Positions 9,305 through 21,387 of a DNA stretch of 44,791 bases are shown here, one piece after another. The DNA comes from Bondarzewia mesenterica (taxonomy: Eukaryota; Basidiomycota; Agaricomycetes; Russulales; Bondarzewiaceae). Both the position numbers and the translations under genes were made by a program. The first letter of the stretch is position 1. Every line of letters begins with the position of its first letter. The stretch lies in the NCBI GenBank assembly GCA_004802705.1, contig SGPL01000265.1:1-44791 (forward strand), in the 5' to 3' direction. The notes under the pieces are model-generated. The model worked only from the letters and a program-made list of their open reading frames with translations, had not been told where the DNA came from and ran no database searches.

Positions 9305-12300
9305 ATGCCAGTCAATGTCGATCCTCTCACTGACAACGAGTTAAACCAAGTTCGGTGAGCCTTATTATTATTGTGCCTTGTGTAGCTCGCGTAACAGGCG
9401 ACGGAAGGCAATATGAGGACTTCACCACGATAGGTACGTGCCCACTGCCAATGGCATTACCCTAAGCACTGTCTCATTTTTGGTCTACAGATTGGATAGA
9501 GGACTCCATCATAGAGCGAAACAGGCGACTTAGGCTGGCCAAACACCTACAGACGTCAACCAGAGGTCCGAATGGCGAAATCACGCTTCGTTGGCTGTGG
9601 TCCCAAATTCGTAAAATCCTGAGCGCGTCACAGGCATGGTTCGTGGTGAGCCTCGTAGGTAGGTAAGGCGTCCTCGTCGCACCATTGACTCATCTCACGT
9701 CGTTCTATGGCTGTTGGTATAGGAGCCGGGATCGGCGTCAACGCGGCAATCATATCCATCGTTACGGAGTGGTTGTCGGATATGAAGATGGGATACTGTT
9801 CGGATGGGTGGTGGTTGAACCAACAGTTTTGTTGCTGGGAGGTTGAGGGGAACGAGGATAGTCCATGTGACTCGTGGCATAATTGGAGTAATGTTGCACC
9901 TGCGCGATGGTTGATCTATGTTCTGTTCGCGGTACGTCTGTCACCTTCTCACCCGGATTCCCACTGAAATGGAGATGAAGTCAGCATTTTCATTTGTTGC
10001 AGCACACCTAGTCAAATCTCTTGCCAAGTACGCCGCGGGGTCTGGTATATCGGAAATCAAGTGTATTCTTGCAGGCTTCGTCATGCGAGGCTTTCTTGGT
10101 TTCTGGACATTCCTCATCAAAAGCCTGACGCTGGTAAAGTCATTTTTTCTTTGTTCTCTGCTCTCCTTCTTGACATACCCAGCCCCTGGTTATAGCTTCT
10201 GGGTTGTCCGTGGGTAAAGAGGGCCCGTCAGTGCATCTGGCTTGTACAATTGGGTCATTGGTAGCTGGTCTGTTCAGCAGTTTCTCTCGCAGTCAAGGTG
10301 CGCTCTCACGTTTTTTCCTCTCTCTGAAGCACAGGCCATTTCATCTCCGTGATTCAGGTAAGATGAGAGATATTTTGACTGCCGCTAGCGCCGCCGGTGT
10401 AGCTGTTGCTTTCGGCTCCCCGATCGGAGGAGTGCTCTTTTCCATAGAAGTACATCTCAACGAGGTTTTTGTGGTTTGGCGCGTTGCTAATGTTATACAG
10501 GAAATGAGCCCTTCATTCTCAATCAAGACAATGTGGAGAAGTTTTCTGTGTGCTCTGGTCGCGACGGTCACATTATCGGTTCGTCACGCGATTTCTTTTG
10601 CTTGCTTGATCCCTATGTTGTCTTCAATTAATATCATCACGTTTTTAGGCTATGAATCCTTTCAGGACAGGCAAGTTGGTGCTGTTCCAGGTCACCTACG
10701 ATCGAGACTGGCACTTCTTTGAGATTATGTTCTTCGTCATACTCGGAATCTTCGGGGTATGTTGTGGTACTCAGTCCTCATTGACACTGAACTTCATGTG
10801 TTGCAGGGCTTGTACGGTGCCTTTGTTATCAAGTTCAATATGCAAGTTCAAGCTATTCGCCGAAAGCACCTCGCAAATCATGGCGTTGCTGAGGCGGTAA
10901 TTCTTGCTACTATTACTGCCATGATCGGATACTTCAATCGTTTCTTGCGGATTGATATGACTGAGAGCTTGGAAATCCTCTTTCGGGAGTGCGACAATGG
11001 AGGCGATTATGAGAGCCTTTGCCAGTAAGATTGTGCATGTCAATCGTCAAGTTGCCTCCTTGACCATCCCTCTCAGAACTTCTGTGCAGTGGCGTATGGC
11101 GAATTCCCTGTTCTTGTCTACGATTATTCGCACAGGTCTGGTGATCGTTTCCTACGGATGCAAGGTCCCCGCTGGTATTTTCGTACCGTCGATGGCTATT
11201 GGGGCCAGTTTCGGACGCATGGTCGGCATCATGGTGAAAGCGCTCTATCGGTAAGCATATATTGTTACTATTCAAAAGGATGCACACCCATTGCACGGTC
11301 AAACCAGTGCATACCCGCAGTCTGGAATTTTTGCCGTTTGTAAACCAGATGTACTTTGCATCACGCCTGGAACCTACGCCTTCTTAGGTGCCGCAGCGGC
11401 TCTAAGGCAAGTATCATGATTCGTCCATATGTATCCAGATGTCTCATACGTATGTTCTAGCGGTATAATGAGACTTACTGTGACTGTTGTTGTTATCATG
11501 TTCGAATTGACGGGCGCTCTGACATATATTTTACCAACTATGGTATGACGTTTCCCTAACTTTTCATTGCCCTTTGGTCTCAAGGATTTCTCAGATTGTG
11601 CTTTTGGTGACAAAAGCCGTTGGAGATTTGTTGGGCGTCACTGGTATTGCAGACGAGGCCATCCGTTTCAACGGTTATCCTTTTCTGGAGAAGGATAATC
11701 ACGTATACGACGTTCCAGGTGCATCTTGTTCCAATTCCTTTTGGCTAGCAGACTTATATCTCATATTGTTCTAGTTTCGTCAGTCATGCAACGAGACCTA
11801 CACACCCTACGAGTGTCTGGGATGACACTTCGCGATGTCGGTGCGTAGTTATATCTCAATGCCAATTTATCTGTTAATGTTAGCAGAGGCGCGACTGGCA
11901 TCAACAAATGTCAACGGCTTCCCCATCATCTCGGATGAGCAGAGCCGGATTTTGATGGGTTATGTTGGGCGGACTAAATTGCGCTATGTCGTAGGTATGC
12001 GAGCTCAATCATCATCTCGATAAATCGACCGATGTCTCCTTTGTTATGTGCAGACAGAGCAAGAAGAACACAAGAGCTGTCGCCGGACATCCTGTGTTCT
12101 TTCGCGCCTGACCCATCGATTCAAGAAGATCCTAGTTGGTCGGCTATTGGAATTGATGATGACATTTCCATGGATATTCTGCATGCGACTGCATCTCCGG
12201 ACACACTAAAGCTCTGGCCTTGGGTCAACCGGGTGCGTTCTCCTCGTACCACCATTGACAATCGCGACTTACACCTTGAAAGACCCCGGTTACAGTTTCA

Positions 12301-12617
12301 TCCCCAATTCCCTTAGAGATCGTCATGCAACTGTTCAAGCGCATGGGGTATGTATCATCTATATCTACTATGCATTCCAATTTACTGTTTTTCTCTGTAG
12401 ACCTCGTGTTATTCTAGTCGAAGACTATGGATCTCTCGTTGGATTGGTGACAGTGAAAGACGTACTACAACTCAAACCGAGTGACTCGTTTCACAGTCCA
12501 GGTGTCTCGTGGAACGAGCGTGGCGGGCTTGATGGTGTATTGGAAGAAATGTGGACGTATATCGCCGATCTTCAGAGTTCACTTACTTCTTGGTATCATC
12601 GCGTGTTTCGACGGTAA
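9305..12617 (+). CDS. GEF1: CLC-type chloride/proton transporter (Gef1-like)
   Basis: Voltage-gated chloride channel family protein, closest in pattern to fungal Gef1 and animal ClC-3/4/5 exchangers of Golgi/endosomal membranes. After a short cytosolic start ([19 protein letters not shown]) the order is [20 protein letters not shown], the selectivity-filter motif [17 protein letters not shown] with the gating glutamate, [13 protein letters not shown], and [16 protein letters not shown], then [17 protein letters not shown]. Two CBS domains follow ([35 protein letters not shown]). I placed 19 exons whose lengths total 2331 nt, exactly 776 codons plus stop. Three acceptors are AAG rather than YAG (ends at 9407, 9980 and 12282), and the intron at 11407-11460 starts with GC. 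The start at 9305 is the first ATG in frame; an additional 5' exon cannot be excluded. Confidence 0.95.
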
Positions 12618-13093
12618 CTCTGGGACGGGTTTCTTCTTTGCTTTGTCGTTCATTTTTATTTATAACCCAGTGGATGAATGGATTATTTGCCTTTACTGAC
12701 TGTCACGTATACAGCTGCTAAGGCCTGAGGCCTAAGACACTGAGGTGAGCTGCATCGATTGCATACCGGTCAAGGTCGTCTCGTATATGCATATGGGCAA
12801 TGGGACTGGCGGATACCTCGCGATAAGGAAGGAACTTGCTGAATGACCGGGAGTTGATGGCCCCATGATGCCTATGTGGATTTCTAAACTGATGCTATGT
12901 ACCACATAGCATCGCCCGAATCCGGAACCGGCAGTGCAAAAACCAGGAAAGAGGTCGACGACCCGCCTGGTATCTGGCGTCCGCAGCGGGGATGCTGATC
13001 TGATAAATCAGAATCGTGCCTAAGGCAATGAGACCTATTATATGTACTAGTGGAGGCAGGGCGTGTCACAACCTCGACGAGTTGACATGAACC
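12618..13093. other. intergenic region
   Basis: 3' flank of the CLC gene and 5' flank of the next plus-strand gene. A small palindrome-like CTAAGGCCTGAGGCCTAAG occurs near 12718-12736. No gene is seen. Confidence 0.4.
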
Positions 13094-14518
13094 TTGATGC
13101 CCTCCTCAGCGCAAGCGCCGGCCCCTGCCAATATAACTACTCATGGGCGCACAGTTGATGTACGTTATCCCCCCACACAATTACCCCGTCTTCCCTTCCC
13201 CCCGTCTTGCCTGAGAAACTCATGTCTGGTCAGAGCGCATGTGTCCCGGCCAACGCAGATGTATCAGGCATTGGTGTAAAGTCCTTTCGCTTTCTGTCCC
13301 CGTCTCAATCATGAATTGAGCACATACTTTGAAATTTAGATCCGTCTCAGCTTCTACGTGACGACGTTGCTCGTTGCCGTCATACCTTCCACCCCGTACA
13401 CTGACCCGCTTTTGACAGCGTTGTTCACCAACGCAGGTCTAAGCGGATTCGGTTTGTTGGTCACCGCAATTGTACAGACAGCACAGAACAGTCTCTCGCT
13501 ATATCATGCGATATTTATCCAGCATCTCCTGTTCTTCCTTGGAATTGGAGTAGTTCCTGCCGGTGAGCTTATCTGATATTAATCTACCTGCTCCTTACGA
13601 GCGGTCCTGTCGAGACTGACGATCTCCCCCAAGGAAAGTACAAGTTCAACTCTGTACGAACGGGAACGCTGATTATAACTCAACTTGGTATTCTAATCGC
13701 CTACGTCGGATGGTCGCTCTACCTATGGATTCACGTCTCGACATTCGGTTTCCTCACCCATGAATGCAACCATAGCATCAAATACGTATTCTTCTTCGTC
13801 ACAGTCCGCGCAACCGTGCCTTGGTTGCGAATTATATGGATGATATCCCTCATCGGCGGAACAGTTGGGCTTGGATGCGCAATCATCAGCTTTTTAATCA
13901 TGGCTATCTGCGTCGGGCTCCCTGGAAATAATATCTGGAGTAACAGAGGAGACGGTGCACGCTTTTATATTTCATTCCCGTTACTGCTGTCAGTTTAAAT
14001 GTCTGCCTATGCAAATGCCTGCACTCAATGACCATTGCCTTCCATCTGCAGGGCAGCCATATACTCCGTTGTCACGATAGAGCTTATGGTGAGCGTCAAT
14101 TCGTCCCCTGTTGTGACGCACTAGATTTGAATGACGCGTGTTTCTTCTCAGGTCAAGCGGAATCGTGATAATATCACGAGCGGCGAAGGACAGTGGACTT
14201 TCGGCCAGATATTGTCTCTCGTCATGATAATCAGCAGCCTGAATGAAATTCTACATTTCATCCTCAGCTGCTGCTCACCAAGACATCATGACCCTGACGA
14301 CGCCGATTCAGACCTGGCCATCTCCGATACAGAATCTGCAGGAACGGCGCCCTCGACAGGTAGTTTCCTCTTCTTTGGAATTGCCGAACTTTTTTTTTTG
14401 AATATATTATGAAGGTAGGAGACGAAGGTTTTTGCCGTGGTCTCGCAAGCCTGAGGACAAGACCGACAGTGACAAGACCAACGGCACCCAAATGCAGGAT
14501 CTGGCAAGCACGGCTTGA
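13094..14518 (+). CDS. multi-pass membrane protein of unknown function
   Basis: Seven exons (13094-13159, 13234-13275, 13340-13562, 13634-13988, 14052-14088, 14152-14359, 14415-14518) total 1035 nt, 344 residues. The start region is followed by SACVPANADVSGIGIRLSFY, a Cys-Pro-Asn/Ala-Asx-x-Asp-x-x-Gly-Ile-Gly pattern that I associate with a family of uncharacterised basidiomycete membrane proteins. About seven hydrophobic segments follow, for example LLFFLGIGVVPAG, LIITQLGILIAYVGWSLYLW, MISLIGGTVGLGCAIISFLI and AAIYSVVTIELMV. The C-terminal tail is cytosolic-looking: acidic (DPDDADSDLAISDTE), then basic (RRRRFLPWSRKPEDK). No catalytic motif is visible. I cannot give a function. It lies tail-to-tail with TSR1, 345 bp apart. 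Confidence 0.85.
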
Positions 14519-14863
14519 GGAGCGCTGAGCAGCAGCCTGTCAGGTTGGACACTGCTGATGTATTTGATTGTAATTCAATTCGACGGACAGCATGACTGTT
14601 CCTGTGTTAGTGGGTTTGGAACGGTGAGATCAGTCATTGACGGGTAGGCCTCGACTATGTCGTCCTTCGCAAGCGCTCTAAGGTTGAAACAAAGGGTATC
14701 CGAAGGATGGCTTCCAAAGTAATGAGGATATAGGTGCGGTAAAGCCTTGTGATTAAATCAAGCAAGTCTCAGTGACAACTCCTAACCCTAGAACTGGGTC
14801 CAGCAGTGAAAAACATTATGCCGATCAGTGGTAAGTACATACGTTGAACTACCTTCGGACAGG
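14519..14863. other. convergent 3' flanks
   Basis: A short gap between two convergent genes. No open frame or repeat of note. Confidence 0.5.
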
Positions 14864-17800
14864 TTATTCCTCCATAGCATCGGAAGGAGGCAGAGGATCT
14901 CTCTTTTCCTGGTGTAGTTCTGCCCATTTTGGATAGACACGCTTGTACAACGACATGCAGATGGTGTCCATTTGGTTTATAGGCCCGTCGAAATGAGCTT
15001 TGAAGTACCCGTGAGTGCCGAGAGACTCTTGGATATGACCGGATCGCCCATGCTTGGTGTACAGTTGGATGGGTTTGAAGTACAGGACGTCGTCTGAGAC
15101 ACCGTGTGAGGACGCGAAATGAAGAGAGCTAGAGGGACGACATACCGGAGTTGAAAAACATGTACCTAACAGTTGCTGTCTTCTTGTGGACTTTGAATGG
15201 ATGTCCAGAGAGAATAAGACGCTTAGCGATGACCCGCATCGTGTCGGGGTTCCGGAACGAGCCCATTGCGACTAAACATGGTGCTATATGAACCAGAACG
15301 TCAGTAGGCATGCATTGATAAGCGCATACGCAACCAACATTGTGGATCGGTCGTCTCTTTCAGTAAGACGCAAGGTTGGTTTCCGAAGACAACTGGGCCG
15401 TAAATGGTCGCCACAGTTGTGCTGCCGTGTCGAAGATAGCGCTCGAACTTGTGAACATTGTTCGCTCCTTTTCCTCCGCCACGTGTGTGTTGACTATAGA
15501 TTGGATTAACGCGCAGCCGGCGGGGACCCACACAAAGAATGAGAGGGTCCTGGGGAACGGTCGGCCATGAGAAAGAAAGCATTAGGATTATTGCTTACTT
15601 TTGATCGCACAGAGCCCTCATACTCAGTGTTCCTCTGAACAGTGAAGTTGAGGACGGTCTTTTTTATGCTCGTGCTGAAGAAGTCCAAAAAGTACAAAGG
15701 GATAACGCGGGTCGTGCTGAGCAGCATCCTGCGGCACATCTTTCAAAAAGACCGTCACCCTTGTACCTGGCTGCAAAACCACATAAAAGGACGGTCACAC
15801 TCTACTGTGCAGAGCAGGACGAATCACGACTTACCTCGACTCCAGCACCAGCTTGCTCTGCTCGTCTATGGACCGCTCGTTCGGTGCGCTTGTAATCTTC
15901 AAATTGGAAGATACGGGCATAATCCCGCGGGAGGTTCTCGTACGGGTCCCAGGGACTCGTTCTGAATGAACGCATACCGCGGTAGCGTTGGAATCGTGTT
16001 CTAGCGGGCACATCTTTCGGCGTATCAATTTCATCAGGAAATTCAAGGTCGTCTTGCTCTTCGCGTTGGCGGTCTCGCCAAGATTGCAGCCTAAGATAGT
16101 CGTGAACTCAAAGGAATTTTGGTGTGCCAAAGTGGTGTCACTTACTGTCGATCCTCCTCTTCGACATCCAGATCCTTGAACGCCACACTTTTTCGACTGC
16201 TGGCATCCATCTCATTGTCCTCCTCAGGAACGGGCATGTCCACCATCTCCTCCTGTTCCATTTCTTCCATCTCCTCATCCTCTTTTGACTCACCATCCCC
16301 GTCCACGTCGTCGCCGTCGTCATCGTCGTCAACAATCCACGCAGCCTGATACTCACTCATCCCCTTCGGTACCCTCTTCACTGCTTTACGTGTGGTTCCT
16401 TTCTCCGCCTCCGGCAAGTCAGCAATCTCGTCATTCATATCATCGGCATCCCGCATTTCCTCTTCCGTGGGCCATGTCTGTTCATTTGCCATATCATCAG
16501 GATCGTTAGTCGATACCAGCGAATCAGCATCATCAGCATCAGGTTCTGCTAATACGACCGGCTCTACATCTATGCCAGTAGCATTGCGAGGTTTTGATTG
16601 ACGAAGTGACGGTGCTGAAAGAATCTAATAACAAGGTTTTAGGGATTTAATTCTGCAAAAAGCGACAGCACTCACCTTGGATACTTGGAAATCTCCAAAA
16701 TTCGGCAGGTGAACAAGTCTGTCGGCAGAGAGCTGGGCACCCCGGATGACACCAGTGACAGCCAGTGACCCATCCAACCACTCGACATTCTCCCCCAACA
16801 TCCATGCTCTACCATCCCTCCACCGCACATCGTCAGGCTTTCCCTCTGTTAAGACCCTCAGTGCATTCAATCGATCAGGTCCGGCGTTGAGATCGAAGAT
16901 ACGAGTTTGACGGGGAGCGAAGTACTGCATGAAGGATAGAAGGGATTTGATTATGCCAGGTCGCGTTTTGTGGTCTACCGGAAATCCAGGAGCGATGGCG
17001 GAGATGACCTCAGGAAGTCCCTGAGCTTGAAGAGTCCGCAAGAGCAAGTCTCCCCATGCGTCGACCTCAACAGTGGGCGAAAGCGCGAAGACAACGTAGT
17101 CAGCAACTTTGCAGGCATCGAGAGCGGCATAAAAATCGCGATAGGGGAGATTAACAAAATGTATTGATGTTTTGAAACGCTCTGCTCTATATCGATAACG
17201 ACGGGTGTTGACTTGGTCTGTTATACCGGAGCATGACGAATATTGACAGACCTCAATTTCCATACTCCAAGCTCCGGCACATGATCTATTGGGACATCGA
17301 GGGACTCGGCAAGAATAGAAGACACATTTTGAGCACGAACGTCTTCAGTGAGGGGAATGACAGCGACGATTCTTGGTGCACCATCGACACCACTGAAGAT
17401 GCGAGTCGCGGAAACCAAGCTCTGCCGCTTGTTCATTTGAGCCTGCTTCGCGTTATTGCGCCTGTTCAATTTGGATTGCGCTGCCGCATTGGCAGATGGT
17501 GTTGCTTTTGGCGATTGACGGGAGATACGGCCTAAAGTAAAGCGTCTCAGTAAAATGCATTGTAAGAGGTCTCACTCCGGATCTACAGCACGCAACCCTC
17601 CTGAGAGACGGCAGCTCATTCTTGTTGCAGAATAGCACGGCTCACGGAGGCATATTTTTAATAAATCATTCAAACACGCAATATGCGCATGCGCGAGAAC
17701 GATGCGTCGACGTGTTTCGGCCCGCAGATCTGGGAAAGACTAAGAAATGGAATAACAGCTCACCCTTAGCCAGCTCCTTCAATGATGATTTTGTAGCATG

Positions 17801-17918
17801 CTTCGACTTGAAGTTTTGTTGGTCTATGCAGCGCGATGTCTCACTTTATGAACATAGATTGGACTGCTCATACTCATACCTGTTTTAGAGTCGGCCGATG
17901 GTGGAAAAATTCCGGCAT
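14864..17918 (-). CDS. TSR1: pre-rRNA-processing protein Tsr1 (one apparent 1-nt frameshift)
   Basis: Tsr1 is a GTPase-like ribosome assembly factor of late pre-40S particles. Exon 1 (17918-17880) reads [13 protein letters not shown]. Exon 2 (17823-17764) encodes [15 protein letters not shown]. Exon 3 (17531-17252) starts [11 protein letters not shown]. The AARP2CN region spans [20 protein letters not shown] through [15 protein letters not shown]. An acidic linker ([32 protein letters not shown]) follows, then the C-terminal domain with [72 protein letters not shown] and [17 protein letters not shown]. It ends at the TAA at 14864-14866. At 17812-17814 exon 2 loses frame by one base between its TNK and FKSK segments. 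Everything else is intact, so a sequencing error is more likely than inactivation. Intron 2 is about 230 nt, the longest in the gene. Confidence 0.93.
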
Positions 17919-18565
17919 CTTGCTGGAAATTTCTCAACAAGGCTCACCACCACGGTCAAGCCAAGTTATCTCTATCGATCGCGGGGTAGGGGGAGAGTTA
18001 CAGGATAGTGGAGAGAGAGCGTAAATGCGCCATCTCCTGCCCAGTGCCAGATCCTAAAATTGCCTGCACGTGACATGACGCGTTCGACAAATTCATTGCT
18101 CGTGGTGTTCACGATTCGATTTCGATGGTTCAAATGACATATGCTAGTTATATACTAGTTATATGCCATGCGGGACGATGTGCATGTACTAGTACTGCTG
18201 GGCTTGCGTCTCATCGCTCTGCATCGCGCGGGCCTGTAAGCCACATAAGTTTACGGCAGCGTGGATGCGTAGAAAACAGGTCGGTGCCAGAGCGCTCAGG
18301 TCCAGGTATTGCAATTATACAGTGCAACATCAAATTCTAGGACTAGAAATGTCAAGATGATGCGTGGTCCTAGCGCAGAAATGAGCTCCCATGTCATTGG
18401 TCGTGACTTGCTCCATCTATTTTACAGATTGACCTCTAGTCAGAATGAAGGAAATTCAGTGTATGAGCACAAAAAAAAAAGCAAATGAAGCTGCGAAAGC
18501 GAGGTCTCTAGAGGATTACCAAGATATAATATAAATCATACGCATCAGGTATATCTATCAACTCA
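17919..18565. other. intergenic region
   Basis: It lies upstream of TSR1 and downstream of the carrier gene. A short direct repeat (CTAGTTATA, twice at about 18144-18164) and an A11 run near 18472 are present. No gene is seen. Confidence 0.4.
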
Positions 18566-19828
18566 TCACCAGGAATTGAGCAGGCGAATTGCCATCTCAA
18601 ATCCGAGGAAAGTTGCACCATTTGCGAACGGAGATCTATAAATGGGCGACAAAAAGGTATCATAGTCAGCTGTTAGCTAGCATGTCCTCCCAGAGACAAG
18701 TATATCCGTGCACAACGCACCGAATCAACGTGGGAACCAGCCCTCTAGTAAATGCCCCAATACCCTCCGTCCGCCAAATCTTGCGCGCACAGTGCAAGAT
18801 GGACTTGTATTTTTGACCGTCTGCAGCAGAGAACCCATCCGTCTGTATCCGAGATTTGATCATGTCTATGGGGTATATCACTGCCCAGAGCTATCGCAGG
18901 ATCAGCATACGTAACCGAAAGCGGCAATCAGAGATGACACTCACAGCGTACCCGGCGGCTGCACCGTAGAGAACAGCCTTGGCTGGGCTTATATCCTCTC
19001 GCCGAATATTTTTTTGCGCCATCTCGCGTTGAACGAGTTTTTCATAAGCCCAGAAGTAGATGCCGTAGCCAGATGCCTCGCGCAATAAAGTGACGTTTTG
19101 ACCCTTGTAGATACCAGCTATTCCGTGAGAAGAGTATATTTTCTTCATCGCATCCCAGGGCCCACGATATGTAGGGTTGATGTCTGACTGCGTTTGCAAA
19201 CCTGAAAAGGAAGATGATGATGTTAGGAGTCTTCCTGTTGGCAGGTCAAGAGGCACGCACGAATACGGATGTGTTCCACAGGCCCCGAGACAAAAGCGTT
19301 GCCAGTTCCTGCCAGCACACCTGCTGAAAACAGCTGTGCGCTACTGAGCGTTCTACCATCTGGCCCCCCAACTCCATTTTGGGCATTTTGGGCGGCAAAG
19401 AATCGTTTCGTGTATTCAAGGACGCCGAATTGAATGGACACGCAGACGCCAATACCTAGAAGAGGGGTCAAGGTACCCTGGAATGAAAATTGTTAGTGTG
19501 TAATCTGTACGAGTTTGGGACGGAAATAACCTTGTAGAATGCGAGAGGGCCCTCATTCTTCAAGATCCCGCCTGCGCAGTGAAGCATGCCATCGTACGTC
19601 CCTTTCGCTGACGTTTGCATACGCTACAATGAAATTGAGACGCAGTTAACACATGTATATTAGCAGATAAAATTGACTTACCACTTTTACAATGTCAAAC
19701 GGCTGGCCGACGAGCACCTTATGCGTTCAAGATAGATCAATACGGGTGAAATGCGTCGATGATTAGTCCAGTACCTGAGCAATGCCTCCGGCTGTCCCTG
19801 CTGTCAAATCCTTGATAGTTTTCGACAT
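18566..19828 (-). CDS. YMC1: mitochondrial carrier family protein, Ymc1 type
   Basis: Inner-membrane solute carrier with three tandem repeats, each with the PX(D/E)XX(K/R) signature: PFDIVKVRMQTS, PVEHIRIRLQTQ and PIDMIKSRIQTDGF. The start (MSKTIKDLTAGTAGGIAQVL), the YKGTLTPLLGIGVCVSIQFG block, the middle PVEHIRIRLQTQ and the end (SPFANGATFLGFEMAIRLLN) match yeast Ymc1/Ymc2 more closely than ornithine or carnitine carriers. Ymc1/2 have been linked to glycine/glutamate metabolism; the substrate here is inferred only from that resemblance. Several short introns interrupt the gene, including a tiny exon of about 36 nt carrying VLVGQPFDIVKV. The stop is TGA at 18566-18568. All three signatures are intact. 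Confidence 0.92.
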
Positions 19829-20084
19829 CTCGCGGTCGTCGGTTCAGGCTGCAAAAAGTCGAGTCAAGGCAGTGGGGGTCAGAGTCAAGTACAGCCAGCG
19901 GAACAGCCAATCACCGCGACCACCCTCCGAATTACCGACTGACTTAAGTAATTAGATCTACGATAACGTCGTAGCCAAGATAAGATAAGATTAAGTATGC
20001 CTTGTCCCAGATGCTCACGCAACATCCGTTGGATACAATGCTCTTCGTACAATAACCAGATACACTGTCCATTGTCCATGAGTG
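19829..20084. other. 5' flank of the carrier gene
   Basis: No gene is seen in this stretch, which separates the carrier start from the ambiguous region that follows. Confidence 0.4.
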
Positions 20085-20303
20085 CTACATCTTTGCTTTC
20101 TTCTCCGTTTTCGGCACCCTCTGCGCGTAGTAGTCTCGCAGTTTAGAGTCCGCCGTCCACCACTGATCCTTATTGTCTCTGGATTCCCTCTGCCATGCTT
20201 GCGCAATAGCCTTGGTAAATGATGATGGCGACGAGACAGTGGAAGGGTGAGTTTTCCCCGGTGGTTTATGGGACAGCGAGAGAGAGGATGATTCGTCAGG
20301 CAT
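20085..20303 (-). CDS. possible small hypothetical protein, 72 residues
   Basis: A single open frame starts with MPDESSSLSLSHKPPGK and continues through FTKAIAQAWQRESRDNKDQW to a basic end (YYAQRVPKTEKKAKM). Just upstream, a GTACGC donor and CTTACAG acceptor could bound a 55-nt 5'-UTR intron whose 3' end abuts the ATG. I recognise no domain. A competing plus-strand open frame (20219-20449, containing VYGTARERMIRQAS) overlaps its 5' part, and only one is likely real. Weak support. Confidence 0.3.
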   Translation of the reverse strand: MPDESSSLSLSHKPPGKTHPSTVSSPSSFTKAIAQAWQRESRDNKDQWWTADSKLRDYYAQRVPKTEKKAKM

Positions 20304-21387
20304 CTGTAAGGTTTCAGTTGAGTAAAAGCGCGGAGGAAGTGAGGGATAAGATTGCGTACAATGTCATGCAGAGGTCGTTAGTGGATATCATGAGGTGTTT
20401 TTCAGCTCCGTTTATAAAGACAACATGCTGGTATTGGTGGCGTACATAGCCAAGTCCTGGTGGCCCTTTGACACGCCCATCCACGATTTATAGCAGTGAA
20501 TCCAGATGGCACGTCTGGGACCCAAAAAGGAAACTTGAAGGGAGAAACAACCGCAAAGATGGAAAGCTCAAAGCATCTGCAATCGCTTACCCAAGAGGCG
20601 GCGAAGCAGGGAGGGGGGGGAGACAGCGAAGTTTCAGGAGATGAGACACCGGGGGCGCAACAAGGCAAGGTCACTGACTGTATTTATGTCGAGGAAGGTA
20701 ATGTAACCAAGAGCGGTCAGCGTGCCTCCGCTCACCGTGCAGGCAAGCACCGAAGGATTGGAGAATACACCTGCGTCTACAAGTTTTCGGGGTGAGTGAA
20801 TGAGGTAAGGACAATGCACGCACCATGGGGAAAATGGAAGAGGGCTGGCTTGTGCTTCACACGGGGCACGTTTTAACGACTTTGTCGGCCCCTTTGAAGC
20901 ATCCGCATCAAGCAGCTTGAAACGATATGCCGCGATAGCTGTGTCTTTCCGAAATATCGATGGTCAGGTGCGTCCAATGAATTCAGATTTGGTCATCTCA
21001 AGCAAAGCGAAGGATGTGCGGCAAGGCTGTCGAACGGGGGTCTTGGACCATGTATATACAAACAATGAGAGAGATAAGATCGCGAAGAGAGAATGAGATT
21101 GATTCTCGAGACTTCTACTGTGGCCGTAAAGCGCACGGTCAATAGGTTGCAACAGGGTATCGGAAACGTGAAACGGGCGGGTGGAGTCGCGTTGTAAATC
21201 TCTGGCGAAGTTGATTATCGGCTGACCACATGCATGTTACCATGCTCACTAATCCTACCTCGGCTATACTTCACAAGATTTCGTCCACGCCTATCCCACT
21301 CTAGATAGAATCCCTTTTCTTTAGTCGAACCAAAGGAAATCCCCAAAGATTTACGGACTCACTTCTATCGTCGTAGCACGCTTGAGA
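20304..21387. other. ambiguous stretch without a resolvable gene
   Basis: Open frames occur on both strands: plus 20496-20795 with KMESSKHLQSLTQEAAKQGG, a second plus frame with SRWHVWDPKRKLEGRNNRKD, and minus 20402-20674. None has homology I can recognise and their splice connections contradict one another. The last few hundred bases should hold the promoter of the NADH pyrophosphatase gene. Confidence 0.3.
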
